DNA of 64,000 nt from an uncultured Nostoc sp. (GCF_937863485.1 NZ_CALMFY010000219.1:1-64000); one strand, 5' to 3'; shown: positions 44,388 through 53,117, numbered from the stretch's first letter. Notes: generated by a model not told the origin, from the letters alone. Made by a program: numbers and translations.

Positions 44388-45701
44388 TCACGTAGTATAC
44401 TCAGCGTTAATCTTCACGTAGTCATAACTCAAATCGCAACCCCAAGCTTTACCTGCACCATGACCGTTGCCAACGCTGACTGTAATGATCACCGGATTAT
44501 CTACTCGTTGAGCCTTGATAGTGCTTCTATCAAAGGATAAATCATTACTATTATTGGTGGCAATGAAGTCTTTGGGTAGGGAAGAATCAGCAGCAGTTTG
44601 TTTCAAATAAGCGCTTGCTGCTGCACGATCAAAGGTTAAAGGTTGCCCATTTTCTAACATTAAGAAATCCCCTAGCTTAATTTGCAGGTTTTCTTGCTCA
44701 AAGGGCACACCTGCACGTCCAGCAGCAGCGGCGATGCGTCCCCAGTTGGGGTCACGTCCAAAGATTGCAGATTTAACTAAGGATGAGCCAGCGATAGTTT
44801 TGGCTATTTGTTGAGCTGAAAGTTCATCATGAGCCCCTGTTACTTCCACTTCAATTAGACAGGTTGCGCCTTCACCATCACGAGCGATCGCTTTGGCTAA
44901 ATGCTGACAAACTGCTGTTAACATCGCCTCTAATTTCTCTGCTTCTGCGCCCAATTCTGTAATTGCTGGGGTGCGAGATTGACCATTTGCCAAGGCAATT
45001 AAGCTGTCGTTAGTGCTGGTATCACCATCCACGGTAATCGAATTAAAGCTTCTATCGGCTGCCCTTGCTAACATCTGCTGCCAAAGGGCTGATGAAACGG
45101 CTGCGTCACAAGTAACAAATGCCAGCATGGTTGCCATGTTGGGGTGAATCATGCCGGAACCTTTGGCAATACCGCCAATTCGTACCGGGCGATCGCCTAT
45201 AGTTGTCTCTAGGGCAATGGATTTTGTTACCAAATCTGTAGTGATAATCGCTCTGGCGGCGGCATCTGAGCCTGTTTCTGATAGTGCTGCTATTACCTTG
45301 GGAATCCCGCTTCGCAAAGCATCCATCTTAATTCTTTGACCAATCACGCCAGTGGAAGCCAATAACACAGATTCAGATGGGATATTCAGTGCTTGTCCTA
45401 CTGCCATAGCCGATTCTAGGGTATCAAGGTAGCCTTCAGTCCCTGTAGCGGCGTTTGCTTGTCCAGCGTTGCAGAGGATGGCACGAGCGCTATGTTTGGC
45501 TTGCAAGCGTTGGCGACAATATTCTACGCAGGCAGCTTTAACTTGGCTGGTGGTGAACACACCAGCTGCGATCGCTTCCACCTCTGAGAATATCAAAGCT
45601 AAATCTGGCAACCCCGAAGGTTTCAACCCTGCGGTAATTCCCGCCGCCTGATACCCCCTTGGTGCTGTGATGCCACCTGTTATTTTTTGCCAATCTGCCA
45701 T
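44388..45701 (-). CDS. argJ: bifunctional glutamate N-acetyltransferase / amino-acid acetyltransferase
   Basis: 437 residues. The precursor self-cleaves before Thr191 in HPNMATMLAF to give alpha and beta chains, with that Thr as nucleophile. Other conserved parts are CNAGQANAATG and VDGDTSTNDSLIALANG. ArgJ moves the acetyl group from N-acetylornithine to glutamate, closing the acetyl cycle of arginine synthesis, which feeds cyanophycin. Starts about 180 bases downstream of a pair of terminators. Confidence 0.96.
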   Translation of the reverse strand: MADWQKITGGITAPRGYQAAGITAGLKPSGLPDLALIFSEVEAIAAGVFTTSQVKAACVEYCRQRLQAKHSARAILCNAGQANAATGTEGYLDTLESAMAVGQALNIPSESVLLASTGVIGQRIKMDALRSGIPKVIAALSETGSDAAARAIITTDLVTKSIALETTIGDRPVRIGGIAKGSGMIHPNMATMLAFVTCDAAVSSALWQQMLARAADRSFNSITVDGDTSTNDSLIALANGQSRTPAITELGAEAEKLEAMLTAVCQHLAKAIARDGEGATCLIEVEVTGAHDELSAQQIAKTIAGSSLVKSAIFGRDPNWGRIAAAAGRAGVPFEQENLQIKLGDFLMLENGQPLTFDRAAASAYLKQTAADSSLPKDFIATNNSNDLSFDRSTIKAQRVDNPVIITVSVGNGHGAGKAWGCDLSYDYVKINAEYTT

Positions 45702-45881
45702 TATTCTTCCTTACAACTATCAGTTTGGATAGGTTGACCCGCTTTGGGGAATTCAAAATTCAAAATTTAAAATTCAAGTATTTCTACTTGTTGTGAGTTG
45801 ATTTACTGATGGCAATAATAATGCACGAGTTGGCGATTAGCATAATTGTTTTTACCTTTCTTATGACGAAAGACAAAAGCG

Positions 45882-45910
45882 AAAAAGGAGAGCCACTTGG
45901 GTCGCTCTCC
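45882..45910 (-). terminator. intrinsic terminator, second of a tandem pair
   Basis: On the minus strand GGAGAGCGACCCAAGTGGCT-CTCC forms a hairpin followed by TTTTTC. It is nearly the same as the hairpin 150 bases upstream. Confidence 0.75.
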
Positions 45911-46030
45911 AGATCATTACCATACATTCTTTTTTTCACACCAATTCCTTGATGATATCAGGGTTAATACTTATTTCTTTAAATTATTTCTAATAATGTT
46001 ATGACTTTATCCGTAAATACCACAAAAATA

Positions 46031-46063
46031 AAATAAAAAAGAGAGCCACTTAGGCAGCTCTCC
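46031..46063 (-). terminator. intrinsic terminator of gatB, first of a tandem pair
   Basis: On the minus strand GGAGAGCTGCCTAAGTGGCT-CTC is followed by TTTTTTATTTTATTTTT. It lies about 230 bases after the gatB stop. The shared upstream phrase GATCTGGAGAG shows that the two terminators are duplicates. Confidence 0.8.
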
Positions 46064-46295
46064 AGATCATCAGGGTGCATCTACTTACCACACTATATCA
46101 TTTTATGTATGCGGGTTGTCACCAGTTTTTTTGTGAAGATTCTGTGAAGAAGCACCGGGAAAATACTTACTTGGGGCATGGGGCAATTCAATTTTGGATA
46201 ATGGAATTGATGATTTTAGATTAAATTTCAATCCAAAATCTAAAGTTCTTACTCCTCTGCCCCCCTCACCAAGCATTGTTGACTATGACAGACTA

Positions 46296-47771
46296 CTAGG
46301 CGTTCAGTTTTTTCTCCACCAATTCGTTAGTCAGCTTAGGATCAGCACGTTTGGCTGTTTTTTTCAGAACTTGTCCGACAAAGAAGCCTTTGAGGTTGGT
46401 GTTACCGTTGCGATACTTTTCCAGTTCTTTGGGATTGGCGGCTATTACTTCATCAACGATGGGTTCCAGTACATTAGGATCGGTGATTAACTCAAGACCG
46501 GCAAAGGCTTTGTCAGGAGAAATACCACTGAGCAAATCTGGCAACTTTTCTTTAGCTTGAGCATTGCTAATTTTGCCCGTTTCAATGCGAGTGATGATAT
46601 CTGCTAGATTGGTGGGAGTCAGGGCGATTTCAGTAATACTGAGTTTTTGCTTATTGAGGTGGGCTGCGATATCTTGAGTAATCCAGTTTGCAGCAGCTTT
46701 CGGATTTGCTCCAGCCGCGATCGCAGTTTCAAAATATTTCGCTACGGGATGATCTTCAGTTAACACTCGCGCATCGTAAGCCGAAAGCCCCAACTCACTT
46801 TCATAATGATGGCGTTTTTGGGCTGGTAATTCTGGTAATTCGCTGCGCCATTGCTCTAATTGGGCATCTGACACCTCAATTGGTGCTAAATCTGGTTCGG
46901 GGAAATAGCGGTAATCGCTAGAACCTTCCTTCACCCGCATACTAATTGTGCGTTGAGCGCCTTCTTCCCATAGACGAGTTTCTAGGATAATGCGATCGCC
47001 TGCTTCGATGGCGGCAATTTGGCGCTCAATTTCGTAGTCAATCGCCCGTTGGATGGCGTTGAACGAGTTCATGTTTTTAATTTCTACCTTAGTGCCAAAC
47101 TCCTCTCGTCCCACCGGACGCACAGAAATATTGACATCGCAACGCAGAGATCCTTCTTGCATATTGCCGTCACTCACGCCGAGATACCGCACAATCCGGC
47201 GCAACTCTTCGGCATATTCAGCAGCTTCTAGTCCAGAACGCAGGTCAGGTTCTGAGACAATTTCCACTAACGGTATACCTGCGCGATTGTAGTCTACCAG
47301 AGAATAGGAAGAACCGGAAAGGCGATCGCTGCCTGCATGAACCAATTTTCCAGCATCTTCCTCCATATGCAGACGCGTAATGCCAATACGTTTGCGAATG
47401 GGGTTACCCTCAGCATCTACCAATTCAATTTCTAACCAACCATGTTCTGCGATCGGTAGATCATATTGAGAAATTTGGTAATTTTTGGGTAAGTCCGGAT
47501 AAAAATACTGTTTACGGTCAAATTTACTATATTTAGCGATTTGACAATTTAGTGCCAAACCAGCTTTGACGGCGTATTCTAATACTTTTTCATTGAGTAC
47601 AGGTAAGACCCCAGGTAAACCCATACAAACCGGGTCAATGTTAGTATTTGGGTCAGCACCAAATGCCGTAGAGCTATTAGAGAAAATCTTGGTATTGGTA
47701 CTCAGCTGACAATGGGTTTCTAGACCAATAATCGCTTCATACTCAGTTTTTACGGTCGTAGCAGTGGTCAT
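46296..47771 (-). CDS. gatB: Asp/Glu-tRNA(Asn/Gln) amidotransferase subunit B
   Basis: 491 residues, the usual length. The N-terminal catalytic domain has YEAIIGLETHCQLSTNTKIF, FDRKQYFYPDLPKNYQISQY and DYNRAGIPLVEIVSEPDLRS. The C-terminal tail domain (YqeY-like) ends FFVGQVLKKTAKRADPKLTN. GatB of the GatCAB complex binds the mischarged Glu-tRNA(Gln) and phosphorylates it for amidation. gatA and gatC are not adjacent, as is common in cyanobacteria. Confidence 0.97.
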   Translation of the reverse strand: MTTATTVKTEYEAIIGLETHCQLSTNTKIFSNSSTAFGADPNTNIDPVCMGLPGVLPVLNEKVLEYAVKAGLALNCQIAKYSKFDRKQYFYPDLPKNYQISQYDLPIAEHGWLEIELVDAEGNPIRKRIGITRLHMEEDAGKLVHAGSDRLSGSSYSLVDYNRAGIPLVEIVSEPDLRSGLEAAEYAEELRRIVRYLGVSDGNMQEGSLRCDVNISVRPVGREEFGTKVEIKNMNSFNAIQRAIDYEIERQIAAIEAGDRIILETRLWEEGAQRTISMRVKEGSSDYRYFPEPDLAPIEVSDAQLEQWRSELPELPAQKRHHYESELGLSAYDARVLTEDHPVAKYFETAIAAGANPKAAANWITQDIAAHLNKQKLSITEIALTPTNLADIITRIETGKISNAQAKEKLPDLLSGISPDKAFAGLELITDPNVLEPIVDEVIAANPKELEKYRNGNTNLKGFFVGQVLKKTAKRADPKLTNELVEKKLNA

Positions 47772-47901
47772 AATATCAATATTTGGGCAATAATCCTTCT
47801 AGTGGTACTATTGTAGCGGCGTATTGAGTTGCCCTGAAGACGGTTATTTGGGTGAGTAATGCTTACCCTTTTGAGCTTGAAAAGGGAGATGCAAACTTAA
47901 G

Positions 47902-48054
47902 GTGAAGAAAATCTTAATCATTGGTTCTGGGGGTGCTGGTAAATCTACCTTAGCCCCCGAACTGGGAACCATCTTAGGCTTAGAAGTCATTCACTTGGAT
48001 GCTTGGTACTGGAATCCTCGCTGGGTTGAGACTATTACCAGTAGCCAAGGATAA
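47902..48054 (+). pseudogene. FlaR-like P-loop kinase N-terminal fragment
   Basis: 50 codons from a GTG: VKKILIIGSGGAGKSTLAPE LGTILGLEVIHLDAWYWNPR W then a few residues and a stop. The P-loop GSGGAGKST and the HLDxxYWxPxW segment identify the start of a DNA-topology-modulation/FlaR-type nucleoside kinase, normally 170-200 residues. The rest is missing, so it is a truncated relic. Confidence 0.75.
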
Positions 48055-48111
48055 ATTACTTTAATAAGGTATTAAATTCAATAAAGTTCAGTTAAGGATT
48101 TCTTCCTTCTC

Positions 48112-48240
48112 TCTGTGTCGCGCCAGTTGCTTCTCCTAAGGGAGACGCTGCGCGAACAAGTCGGGGAACGCGCCCAACGCACATAGCTTCTCTGCGCCTT
48201 TGTGGTACCCTGCGGGAAGCCACTCTGGGTCTACGTTCAA
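48112..48240. repeat. palindromic repeat, inverted partner of 52.7-52.9 kb
   Basis: GTGTCGCGCCAGTTGCTTCT-CCTAAGGGAGACGCTGCGCG-AACAAGTCGGGGAA is found in reverse orientation, without change, at about 52814-52871. Homology continues over the outer parts with substitutions. Confidence 0.75.
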
Positions 48241-48326
48241 AAAATTGACTTTGACAAAGAGTTTTAGCTTTAACCCAAGCGTATTGGTATTAAATTGGTA
48301 AATTAAGTCAGGGAGCAACCAAGATT

Positions 48327-48626
48327 ATGATTGATATCAAAACAGCAGTGAATGCTGCCTATGAATACATAAAATCCTTACAAGAAATGATGGGTTCTTC
48401 ATTAGGAGATTTGAGACTTGAAGAAGTTGAACTTTCTGAAGATAAAAGCTTCTGGTTGATTACTTTAGGGTTTGATATTCCTAAAAAACCTCCTAAAAGC
48501 CGATTGGAAGACTTAATGCCTACCTCTCTTGCTTCTACCCCTGTGTTGTATGAACGAGAATATAAACTTTTTAAGGTAAATTCTCAAACTGGCAAAGTAG
48601 AAGCAATGAAAATTAGACAAGTATGA
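48327..48626 (+). CDS. hypothetical partner of PIN protein
   Basis: 99 residues: an N-terminal helix (MIDIKTAVNAAYEYIKSLQE), then beta strands (RLEEVELSEDKSFWLITLGF) and a C-terminal KLFKVNSQTGKVEAMKIRQV. No known DNA-binding motif. The last base pairs overlap the next gene (ATGA), so the two proteins are made together. By position it could be an antitoxin or an immunity-like partner, but the fold does not resemble usual VapB or Phd types. Confidence 0.72.
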   Translation: MIDIKTAVNAAYEYIKSLQEMMGSSLGDLRLEEVELSEDKSFWLITLGFDIPKKPPKSRLEDLMPTSLASTPVLYEREYKLFKVNSQTGKVEAMKIRQV

Positions 48627-49069
48627 AAGATTTGATTGCTTCCCTTATTCGTCGTTATTGCCAAAAAGGAGTTTTAATTGATACAAACATATTACTTCTC
48701 TTCTTAGTTGGGAGCGTCAATCAGGAACGAATAACTAAATTTAATCGAACCCAGCAATTTATACCAGAAGATTATGAGCTTTTGCTAGTATTTATTGCAA
48801 AATTTCAAAAGCTTGTAACAACTCCGAATATTCTGACAGAAGTTAATAGCCTTGCAAATCAACTTGGTGAACCTGAACGTTCTCAGTGCTTTGCAATATT
48901 TGCTCAATTTGCTAAAAATGTTGCTCTTTTGGATGAATACTACGTAAAGAGTTTAGATGCTGTTAATACTGAAAAATTTGTTAAATTCGGACTTACTGAC
49001 AGTGGAATCCTGACTTTATCTAAAGGGAAGTATCTTGTACTAACTGATGACTTCAAGCTAGCAAATTAA
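48623..49069 (+). CDS. PIN-domain protein
   Basis: 148 residues. The acidic active-site pattern of PIN RNases is present: Asp20 in VLIDTNILLL, Glu73 in PNILTEVNS, Asp126 in GLTDSGIL and Asp142/143 in VLTDDFKL. The start overlaps the stop of the preceding gene by four bases. PIN proteins paired with a small upstream gene are often VapC-like toxins, but this longer form with an FNRTQQF segment may be a housekeeping RNase-like variant. Confidence 0.85.
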   Translation: MKDLIASLIRRYCQKGVLIDTNILLLFLVGSVNQERITKFNRTQQFIPEDYELLLVFIAKFQKLVTTPNILTEVNSLANQLGEPERSQCFAIFAQFAKNVALLDEYYVKSLDAVNTEKFVKFGLTDSGILTLSKGKYLVLTDDFKLAN

Positions 49070-49582
49070 CTTCAGAGTGTAGAAGTTGATGTGATTAACT
49101 TTAACAATATTCGTATCTTCAACTGGTAATAAAAATATGAAATTCAACCCTACGCCTAAAGCAATACGCTTGGGTTAGTGATAATTAGCCCCGAAGATCC
49201 CCACAACTTACTTACGCTAGTCTGCTCAACAGGGGGAACTCCCGCACACGGCTGGCTCCCCTTAAAAAGGCTGGCTCTAATTCCCTCCTTTTTAAGGAAG
49301 CTTAGGGAGGATCAAGCCTTTACACGTCGTAAGGGAATTAATTAAATAATTATTAAAAATATACATACACCTTTATTAATACCTCAAACTCTTTAATAAT
49401 AAATCAAACTATTAATTAAATATTAGCACTCTCGGCTTGTTAGTGCTAATTTTTGACTGAGGTTTAATGCCTATGATATAGACAAAAACTATACTTTTTC
49501 TAGATGCTTTAGTTACTTGTCAGATATTATATTAAAAAAACTAAAGCTTTACTGCAAGTAATTTAAAACTGGGAGTACTAGG
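49070..49582. other. 0.5-kb upstream region of the CIRCE gene
   Basis: Contains a repeat with hairpin TCCCTCCTTTTTAAGGAAGC-TTAGGGAGG at about 49280-49308, an AT-rich stretch, the CIRCE operator at 49423-49449 and a possible promoter TTGACT (49453) with GATATA (49475) 16 bases later. Confidence 0.55.
49423..49449. promoter_or_regulatory. CIRCE operator (HrcA site)
   Basis: TTAGCACTC-N9-TAGTGCTAA matches the CIRCE consensus TTAGCACTC-N9-GAGTGCTAA at 17 of 18 arm positions with the exact 9-base spacer. HrcA binds CIRCE and represses chaperone genes (groESL, dnaK) until heat stress. Here no chaperone gene follows. The next gene, 134 bases downstream on the plus strand, is an uncharacterised 115-residue protein. 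Confidence 0.85.
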
Positions 49583-49930
49583 ATGAAATACACTTTTGAT
49601 ATTGTAGGAGTATCTCCACTTTTACAGTTTTTTAATCACCAACAGCAAAATGGGCAAAAACTACCCCACCAAGGCGTAGAATACTTAGGAATGTATACTT
49701 GTACATTAGATACATTTCTAGAATCAGTGGAATCAGTTCCAGCAAAGTGGGGTTGGAATCTAGATCAAGTGGTAGATACCGTGATTCAGTTTTGGTTGAA
49801 CAACTCAGACAGTATTCGTTATTGGAAAGTACGTTTAAGTGATGCTGGTAAGGATAATTTACTAGTCGCAAGATTGGCGGATATAACCGCCTTACAAGCT
49901 GAATTTGAATCGCTACTAGATAAGAAGTAG
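49583..49930 (+). CDS. hypothetical protein downstream of CIRCE (115 aa)
   Basis: A 115-residue soluble protein: MKYTFDIVGVSPLLQFFNHQ, then GVEYLGMYTCTLDTFLESVE, PAKWGWNLDQVVDTVIQFWL and a C-terminal DITALQAEFESLLDKK. No domain recognised. It is predicted to be mixed alpha/beta, acidic and cytosolic. A weak ribosome binding site (GGGAG/AGGATG) precedes the ATG. The operator upstream suggests heat-inducible expression under HrcA. Confidence 0.78.
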   Translation: MKYTFDIVGVSPLLQFFNHQQQNGQKLPHQGVEYLGMYTCTLDTFLESVESVPAKWGWNLDQVVDTVIQFWLNNSDSIRYWKVRLSDAGKDNLLVARLADITALQAEFESLLDKK

Positions 49931-49998
49931 TGAAGAGATATGTAGAATTGAAGAATAATTCTAGAGCGGAGCAAGAGTTGCTCCGCCTCCAGTTAAAA

Positions 49999-50922
49999 TC
50001 AATAGTTTTCTCTGTTATTATCATTTTCAAGTGCTTTGAGAATTTTAAGATATAAACTTTCTACTCTTTTTGTCTGAACTTCACCAAATGAAGCATAGTG
50101 AGTTAAGCTAGGAGCGCCATTTACTTCAATGATTGTATAATCTCCCATTGGTAACGTTATATCATTAGTAAGAATGTCCACACCTGCTAATCTCAATTCC
50201 ATATCTTTTGTAATACTTACTGCTAATTTTTGAAAGTCTGGATGGATATTTTCAGTGAAGTCTATTGCCTCACCTCCAGTCGATAAATTTGCATTGTCTA
50301 AAAGATAGACTATATTATTTTTAGGTATAACACTACTAAAATTTAGCTTCCGTCTTCGCAAGTTTTTTTTGAATCTGTAATCTTCAAAATCTATAATTTC
50401 TTTTCTACCATTTTTGATAAAAGTTTCCTGTTTCTGTTGCAGAAGTTCCAAAACATTAGATTGACCATCTCCCATTATAAATAGGGGAATTCTTTGATAT
50501 GCTGAAACTACTTCATCATCAAGTACTACAATTCTATAGTCATTGCCACTATAGAATCGCTCAACAATAAACCCTGAGATTTTTTGCAAGATTTTCTTGG
50601 CTGCTTGATAGTATTCTTGCTTGTTGTGAACCTTTGTAACAAATGTTCCTTGACTGAGATTAATCGGCTTGACAATTAAGGGAAATCCCAACTCTTTAGC
50701 ATAATAGAATCCTGCATCTATATTCCTGGGATTAGCTATTTCTTCGCATAATTCTTCACTAAAAAATGTTTTTCCTTCAGTAACCTTATAGCCAAATTTA
50801 TTCAGAAAAAAGCTCGAAACCCCTTTGTCTTTTGCTATTGCAGCTGAAGCAGAAGAATTAATACTAAATCTAGTAGTACGAAAAAAGGTTTTATTGCCGT
50901 TTTTAAACGTAATCAGTCCCAC
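49999..50922 (-). CDS. ATP-grasp ligase (cyanophycin-synthetase/GshF-like), start uncertain
   Basis: 307 residues from a GTG. ATP-grasp features: FPLIVKPINLSQGTFVTKVH supplies the ATP-binding Lys and loop, then FIVERFYSGNDYRIVVLDDE VVSAYQR, and DYTIIEVNGAPSLTHYASFG with the metal-binding Glu/Asn. The frame stays open upstream to about 51003 (VAEEIGAIVLVDPECTFVGL) and this looks like genuine protein, yet it has no ATG or ribosome binding site. Either translation starts at the internal GTG or the true 5' end was lost. Likely makes a peptide or amide bond; substrate unknown. Confidence 0.75.
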   Translation of the reverse strand: MGLITFKNGNKTFFRTTRFSINSSASAAIAKDKGVSSFFLNKFGYKVTEGKTFFSEELCEEIANPRNIDAGFYYAKELGFPLIVKPINLSQGTFVTKVHNKQEYYQAAKKILQKISGFIVERFYSGNDYRIVVLDDEVVSAYQRIPLFIMGDGQSNVLELLQQKQETFIKNGRKEIIDFEDYRFKKNLRRRKLNFSSVIPKNNIVYLLDNANLSTGGEAIDFTENIHPDFQKLAVSITKDMELRLAGVDILTNDITLPMGDYTIIEVNGAPSLTHYASFGEVQTKRVESLYLKILKALENDNNRENY

Positions 50923-51003
50923 AAAGGTGCATTCGGGGTCTACTAAAACTATTGCTCCTATTTCCTCTGCTACTTTTTGAATTATTGATGTTACAAATGG
51001 TGT

Positions 51004-51588
51004 TTACATTATCATAACTATAATTTGTTTGGGGAAATGTTAACTTTTTTATAGCAATTAGTCAAGATATTCTAAATTAAACAATTGCACTATGTATTGT
51101 CTCTAAAACTCTGGTAAAAACCTGAGAAAAAATTTATTTTTTTAATATTAAAAGAAACCATTAAAATCTAAGTATTATAAACTAACTATAAAAAACGTAA
51201 ATGTCCGCAATATGGCTTTACTGAGCGCACTTATAGAAAATTTAACAGTGTGTCTGCGCCCATTAATATTAGGCACGTTATTGTTCATTTTCAGCTGAGT
51301 TTCAAGAGTACTTTTTCAGACATTAATGTTGGCTTTACCACTGATACGGACTTTACTTTTGTGTATGCATACAAATCATGCAAACCCAATAGCTAAACTT
51401 TCTGCTTGAGCTTTGTTGTGTCCTGGAAACAATTGCAAATTAAGGTTTTGAGATTCATAGCCACCTGAAAATTCCAACTTAGTTGGTCTAAAATATAGCG
51501 TTAAGTGTTGACAATCTATAAATAATCGAATAACAAGGTGGCAGCAGCATTAAAAAAAAGCGTTAGTGCATTCCTACCTAGAAACTAA
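51004..51588. other. AT-rich intergenic region
   Basis: No credible gene. Scattered short palindromic phrases only; a possible promoter for 51628 lies near the right end. Confidence 0.5.
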
Positions 51589-51627
51589 TTGACGCCCTTG
51601 ATGAAACTTCATACGGATAACAGAATT

Positions 51628-51864
51628 ATGCCAGAAAATACGGATAACAAAGCTACCAAATCAGACAATCAGGCTATTGCCTATAAAGAACGCCTCAATT
51701 CTTGGGCGATCGCTCGTCTACTTCCTAATACACAACGGGAAATTGTTGCTCGCTTCCGCAGCCGTTCTGATGCCGATGGCTATATGCGGCACCTCCCTCA
51801 GGAAATACCAAATGCTTCTTACATGGTTGTTTTTGATTGTCAACACCAAGAAGCTGTCATTTAA
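51628..51864 (+). CDS. hypothetical small protein (78 aa)
   Basis: MPENTDNKATKSDNQAIAYK, then ERLNSWAIARLLPNTQREIV ARFRSRSDADGYMRHLPQEI and a last strand YMVVFDCQHQ. The polar N terminus is followed by a small alpha/beta module common in filamentous cyanobacteria, without known role. The ATG at 51628 is preferred; an upstream ATG at 51601 or 51589 is possible. Confidence 0.65.
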   Translation: MPENTDNKATKSDNQAIAYKERLNSWAIARLLPNTQREIVARFRSRSDADGYMRHLPQEIPNASYMVVFDCQHQEAVI

Positions 51865-52630
51865 AGTACAAGTATAGGCAATAAACCTATCTTGAAAATA
51901 GGGAACAGCTTACAGGTGATAGGGAACAGGGAAAGAGATTTTCGTTCTAAATTGTGTTCGCGTAGAGGGTGCTTTGTCCTGACTCTGTTCATGAGCGTCT
52001 CTTGCAAAAGGCACTTTTGCACTCTTGTGGTGAAAAGGGAAGGGTTAAGGGGGAAAGGAAAATTCAATCCCTATAACCCTTGCTCTTAATCTCCACTACC
52101 CTTTTGTTGTGATCATGGGCGTAGCTTGCTTAAAAGTAGCGGTACAAGAAGTCTGCCTCTCGGCGTACACGCACTTATAGTAAAGTTAGGGCATGATAAA
52201 AGAATTAAAAATGCGTAGGCGTAGCCTGCCCTTAGACATCGCTTACAACTCCAGATTGCAATTCACCAAATTTACGATGTTTAAATTTTGGATAATGGAA
52301 TTGTTGGCGGAGCCTCTGGTAGAGAAGATTCAAAATCCAAAATTTAATGCATCTTTGAGAGCAGGCGAATTTAAACGCGAGAATAATTCTATTATCCAAA
52401 ATCTAAAATTAATTGACAAGTAAGTAACTTGATTGCTGGGGTCAATCTAAATTCTATTATCTAAAATCTAAAATTGATTGACGCTTCACTTAAAAATTCT
52501 GGATGTTGCCAACGAGCATATTGACCTTTGTATTCTACCTTTCCAAATCCAAGTTTATGAGCCACCCTTAATAATTTACCAAACAGTAAGCCTTTGCGCG
52601 TTTATGTTGGTGAGTCATTAACTTCAAGTT

Positions 52631-53060
52631 TATTCGCATCAGCCGTACATTAGCGATCGCTGTCTTCAAGAAATTGCTAAAGCCATTAAAGATATTCAGG
52701 ACTTACGCATGGGTCATGAAAGAACGTAGACGCAAAGCGGCTTGCCGCAGGCTACCACTCCAGACACAGAGAAGCCAGTGCGCCCTTCTCCCAAGGGGAG
52801 ACGCCAAGGGCGATGCGGTTCCCCGACTTGTTCGCGCAGCGTCTCCCTTAGGAGAAGCAACTGGCGCGACACGGAGGAATGAGAGTTTGAGAGGTTTTTT
52901 GCGTAAGTCCTACATTAGTGTCGAGTTTACGACAGAAATTTCTTAGCCAGATTCTGACTTGGAAGAAATGATTTCCGCAGCGGATTGGGCGTTGTATCAA
53001 GCAAAGGCAGCAGGACGCGATCGCTTTGTGCAAAATATTCTACTACCCAGAAGTAAATAA
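52631..53060 (+). pseudogene. GGDEF diguanylate-cyclase remnant interrupted by a MITE
   Basis: Codons 52631-52699 read HQPYISDRCLQEIAKAIKDI Q, similar to the helix after the substrate loop of GGDEF domains. After the element at 52698-52911, 52947-53060 reads LEEMISAADWALYQAKAAGR DRF and then a stop, the characteristic ADxALYxAKxxGRxR end. The GGDEF active loop itself is gone, so the gene is dead by deletion and insertion. Confidence 0.7.
52698..52911. mobile_element. 214-bp MITE with AGGACTTACGCA termini
   Basis: Perfect 12-base terminal inverted repeats AGGACTTACGCA / TGCGTAAGTCCT. The interior is composed of the palindromic repeat shared in inverted orientation with 48112-48240. No transposase frame. 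It lies within the GGDEF remnant. Confidence 0.75.
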
Positions 53061-53117
53061 ATTTGTTATTGCCTCGCCTTTGCGTAAGACTAAATTTATA
53101 CTCTTTATCAGCAACGC

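Larger units (their letters stand above)
51865..53117. other. 1.25-kb region of remnants and repeats
   Basis: Contains an unidentified minus-strand fragment (52461-52601, reading KGLLFGKLLRVAHKLGFGKV EYKGQYARWQHPEFL without a start), a broken GGDEF gene (52631-53060) with a MITE in it, and repeats such as AATTTTGGATAATGGAATTG at 52275-52305. No intact gene. Confidence 0.6.

Noticed and set aside
44388-47771. argJ and gatB as one operon
   Set aside because: Two intrinsic terminators and about 590 bases lie between gatB and argJ on the shared strand.
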